This document shows, in pieces, positions 61,095 through 64,000 of a DNA stretch of 64,000 nucleotides (position 1 is the first letter of the stretch; the number at the start of each line of letters is the position of its first letter). The notes beneath the pieces are model-generated. The model was not told the origin of the DNA. It saw nothing but the letters and a program-made list of their open reading frames with translations, and did not search any database. The DNA is taken from contig QAOA01008475.1 in assembly GCA_003255065.1 (NCBI GenBank), forward strand, positions 90,356-154,355, in the 5' to 3' direction. Source of the DNA: Cercis canadensis. Its lineage: Eukaryota; Streptophyta; Magnoliopsida; Fabales; Fabaceae. The translations under genes were made by a program, and so were the position numbers.

Positions 61095-61415
61095 GGCAAT
61101 TCTATTTGTGTTGGCCGTTTCACTAATCATATGCATTTAGTTATACCAATTATAGAACCATTTGTCGTATTGTCAATGTGCACTTTTTGGTCCTTGGAGA
61201 CGGTGGAAGGAATATATTTGGACTCTTTGAACAATTTCTGGTGGAATGTTGCTCAGATTGCCACCAATTTTATTTATGCTGACCATTTAACTAATCATTG
61301 ACATTTAGTTACACCAATTATTGAAGCATTTGTCGCATTGTTAACGTTTTCTATTTGTCCTCCGAGACTGTGGAAGGAAAATATTTGGATTCCTCAAACA
61401 GTTTCTGATTGAATG
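61095..61415. repeat. Two ~150-base direct repeats in the CBL 5' intron
   Basis: Copies at about 61095-61248 and 61262-61415 share CAATTnTATTT, TTAACTAATCAT-like, ATTTAGTTAnACCAATTAT, CATTTGTCGnATTGT and GGAAGGAAnATATTTGGA in order. Confidence 0.7.
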
Positions 61416-62298
61416 AAGTTGTCAATTGAATGCCCCTTTTCTTTTTTTATGTTATTTGTCTTGAGTTTAGGTGGCGACAAAATGACTTTTCGATGGGAAT
61501 AAGAAAAAAAAGTTTTGGTCCTTAAAACTATGCTGGCTTTAAATCATGGATTCTAGTACTTGTTTCTGACAAGCTTGGATTCGCTATTGCTTGTGTATGT
61601 GTCAAACATAATGCTGAACCAAGCATACATTTAGAGTTGCCTTATTTGCAATGTTATCTAAACGTATCAAAGTCATTTGCATACAGTTACTTTCTATGAG
61701 CATCCCTATGGGCATTTTTGCATAACATGGTGAATAGGTGTTAAAATGTTGTTTGAGCTATAACTATTGCAAAGGAGTGCTGGATTTCTTTCCTGTTTTC
61801 CTCACATTTCGTAACTGAATTCAATCTTTCTGTGTGCATTAATGCCTTTTTTTTTTTCAGATCAATAATATTTCTGATTATGTTAGTGTTTGGTGAGTAA
61901 TTCCATCTTGTTTGTTCCTGAAACCATGATGTGGAATAAGATTTGGTTAAATTAAAAAATTAAGACTTTTATGATGATGGGACACAAGGGGAATGTGATT
62001 TGAACTTTGCCTTGTATACGTTGTGTTTCACTATGGGTATTCATCTCAATAGGACTACTTAATATTGGCATTTGAAGTTATGATTGTCCATATAATCATA
62101 ATTAGACATTTTGAAGTTTCTTGACATTATTAAAAATTTTATTTGAGTAAAATACCTTAATTACTTCTGTGATGTGGTACTTCTTATCTACTAATAGTAT
62201 ACAAAGTTTTACATTGTCAGTGAATCAAACTCAAATTCTTATTAAAATTGCTATTGATATTTACCTTATAAATGTAAAACTTTTTCTTGCTTTCAGGT

Positions 62299-62343
62299 AT
62301 GGAGTGTTTTGACCTCTGGAAAAGATCATGGTGCAGTGCCTAG
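62299..62343 (+). promoter_or_regulatory. Overlapping upstream ORF of the CBL gene
   Basis: Three bases after the 5' UTR acceptor an ATG opens a 14-codon frame ([14 protein letters not shown]) that ends 13 bases past the CBL start codon, in a different phase. Context of the upstream ATG is GGTATGG. If translated it would reduce initiation at 62328. Confidence 0.55.
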
Positions 62344-63845
62344 ACGGATTAAAGCATTTGTGTGCTTCTGTGATCAGTTGTTGTGATTCGGATTTGTCTA
62401 AGCAACCTAGAGGTTTAGAAAATCCAGAAATTCTTGCAAGGGAGACAGTGTGTATGCTATTATTGCCCCATTTCTTACCATTATATGATGTTAACCTTTC
62501 AGGACAGCAACATATAAGTCATTCATTATCATTTCAACCATGTTGTTAGGAGTTTTGATTTAACAGTTTAAGCTGCTCTATCATTATCAAATACTTTTTA
62601 TTTTTACCCCTTTTTTCATCTTTTACTTGTTTCTTATTGTACCTATATCTCTCCTTTTATCTGTATATCTTGCCACTTATATTCTCTTTTGGGCTTCCAC
62701 AATATGTTGGAAGACATTGGTTGAAAAGATGTACATAGTTGGCCATTGACACACAATAGTGCTCTTACATCTTTGAGGGTCAAACCTGATAAAAAAGATG
62801 GGAATAATAATGTCTAGAATACAGCGAGATTCTGGAATCTAGAATTCCTTATTAATAATCTAACACTGACTGATTGTATGATTCGGTGGGAGATAGTGCT
62901 CATCTCAATGTTACCGTCATAATTTCACAGGAGCTTTTGTGGAAATAATTGAAGTTTGAAGGCCACCTTCTGAAGGCCTTTGAAGACATCAGTAACAGTT
63001 AGAAATGGATGAATCTATATACCTTTAGCATCCTTTAGTTAGAGGCTCCTGGTAGGAGCTGAATGTAGTAGTTTACTAGTTTCCGTATCCACTAGAGATT
63101 TTCTCTATGTTCTCCTTGAAGAGCAACAACATCAGTAGTCATTCACTGATAACTGATTCAGTCACTGATAATTGACTGCAAAAGTATTGAGGGCCCTTAG
63201 GAATATGCTTTGTGGTGTCTGATTATTGCTACACCAATGAACGACTCTTTCAGTTAAGATTGAAAATAATCTTTTATTGTGTTGATAACTTTTCTGGCTC
63301 CATCTTCCAGTGATAAATGACTCTACCTAATGTAGCTTCTTAATGTTTTCCTCTGGATTGACATCCCTGAGCTTTTATAGCATAAAGAAAAAGTTACGGG
63401 ATTTGCAATGATATTTATTTTTTCTCTCTGTTTAATATATTTCTTCTTTTATCTAAAATAAGATATTCATTCATTCTATTCTCAATGCAGTTAGTGTAAG
63501 TGAAATAGAAGCGCTGTATGAACTTTTTAAGAAAATCAGCAGTGCAGTGATTGATGACGGACTAATTAATAAGGTAAGATATGTCTTATCCTGCTCTCTT
63601 CTTCTATCAGTTTGCATTGGCTATCCTTTTAAATGCTGGCTTTCTTTCTTTCTTTCTCTACTCCCTTTATAATCATAAGCACTACTTAATACATGTAATT
63701 TGTAATGTCTATTGCATTTGTCAGTTTGTAGTTCTAAACCTTGTCCTTTTTTTTGTATTGGTGGTTTCTGTATTTTACATTGCAGGAAGAATTTCAATTG
63801 GCATTATTCAAGACAAACAAGAAAGAGAGCTTATTTGCAGACAGG
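62328..63845 (+). CDS. Calcineurin B-like calcium sensor, CBL2/3/6 type, N-terminal part (partial)
   Basis: Coding exons 62328-62451, 63491-63573 and 63786-63845 give the first 89 residues; the gene continues past the window. Starts [20 protein letters not shown], then [40 protein letters not shown] and [15 protein letters not shown]. This is the highly conserved first EF-hand region of CBL proteins. The N-terminal Cys-rich segment without Gly2 resembles the CBL2/3/6 group, which is S-acylated and sits on the tonoplast; CBL1/9 start MGC. CBLs bind Ca and activate CIPK kinases. The remaining EF-hands lie outside the window. Confidence 0.9.
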
Positions 63846-64000
63846 GTATGTCAAACTTATCCCCTAGAAAAAAGAAAAAATACAAAAGAAATATTTTGAT
63901 GCAATTTTGATGATAATTCAGCTGTTACAATATTTTTCCAGATAATATTTTTCAACTACAAGAGTACAATTGATTGGATTTTTTTTTTTTTTTTTTTTTT
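63846..64000 (+). other. CBL intron, open at the window end
   Basis: Starts with a GTATGT donor and ends in a poly-T tract at the window border (63979-64000). Confidence 0.8.

Larger units (their letters stand above)
58691..62327. other. NPH3 3' UTR, intergenic region and CBL 5' UTR with repeats
   Basis: After the NPH3 stop come T-rich sequence with Ns at 58797 and 59308, a (TA)n tract at 59029-59049, and then a pyrimidine-rich leader (about 59800-59860) ending CTGAAAG before GTATAC. That leader is probably the first CBL exon. A ~2.4-kb 5' UTR intron then runs to the acceptor at 62296 and contains tandem repeats (60343-60781, 61095-61415). No other gene seen. Confidence 0.5.

Noticed and set aside
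1-64000. CRISPR arrays, tRNA or rRNA genes, bacterial-type operons
   Set aside because: None seen; the sequence is plant nuclear DNA with spliced genes.

Overview
This window is nuclear DNA from a woody-type dicot plant. It is AT-rich between genes, the genes have many short introns with GT/AG borders, and miniature inverted-repeat transposons are common. The protein families and exon structures are those of eudicots. I cannot fix the species; a rosid is plausible, but that is inference.

Layout from left to right: the N-terminus of an AGC kinase of the D6PK/G11A type (minus strand, cut by the window edge); an intron-less DEAD-box helicase of the PRP28/RH21 type (plus); three tandem copies of a small secreted glycine/serine-rich protein that I cannot name, the middle one frameshifted (minus); a complete 11-exon phosphoglycolate phosphatase-type gene, PGLP2-like (minus); a 3-exon GPI-anchored lipid transfer protein (minus); a complete 12-exon farnesyl diphosphate synthase (plus); a 9-exon C2-VASt-C2-GRAM-VASt membrane-contact protein (plus); a 2-exon FHA/NIPP1-like PP1 regulator (plus); a small degenerate bZIP (minus); a hAT transposon carrying a broken serpin fragment; a 5-coding-exon NPH3/BTB protein (plus); and the first three coding exons of a CBL calcium sensor (plus, cut by the right edge). 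All exon joins given here were checked for reading phase. The totals match the usual family lengths: PGLP2 301 aa, FPS 342 aa, PRP28 728 aa.

The genes do not form one pathway. Five of them (D6PK-like kinase, PGLP2, FPS, FHA/NIPP1, NPH3) are, from memory, neighbours in Arabidopsis as At5g47750, 47760, 47770, 47790 and 47800. The window therefore looks like a conserved ancestral block into which other genes and transposons have been inserted. 

The most unusual contents are the tandem small-peptide cluster with a shared promoter block, the hAT element with an exact 8-bp target duplication and a captured serpin piece, two adjacent MITEs each with an exact 9-bp target duplication, a LINE-like insertion with a 15-bp target duplication in a C2-GRAM intron, and a bZIP whose invariant basic-region arginine is isoleucine. 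Several single-N positions sit between duplicated flanks and are probably unmerged contig joins.
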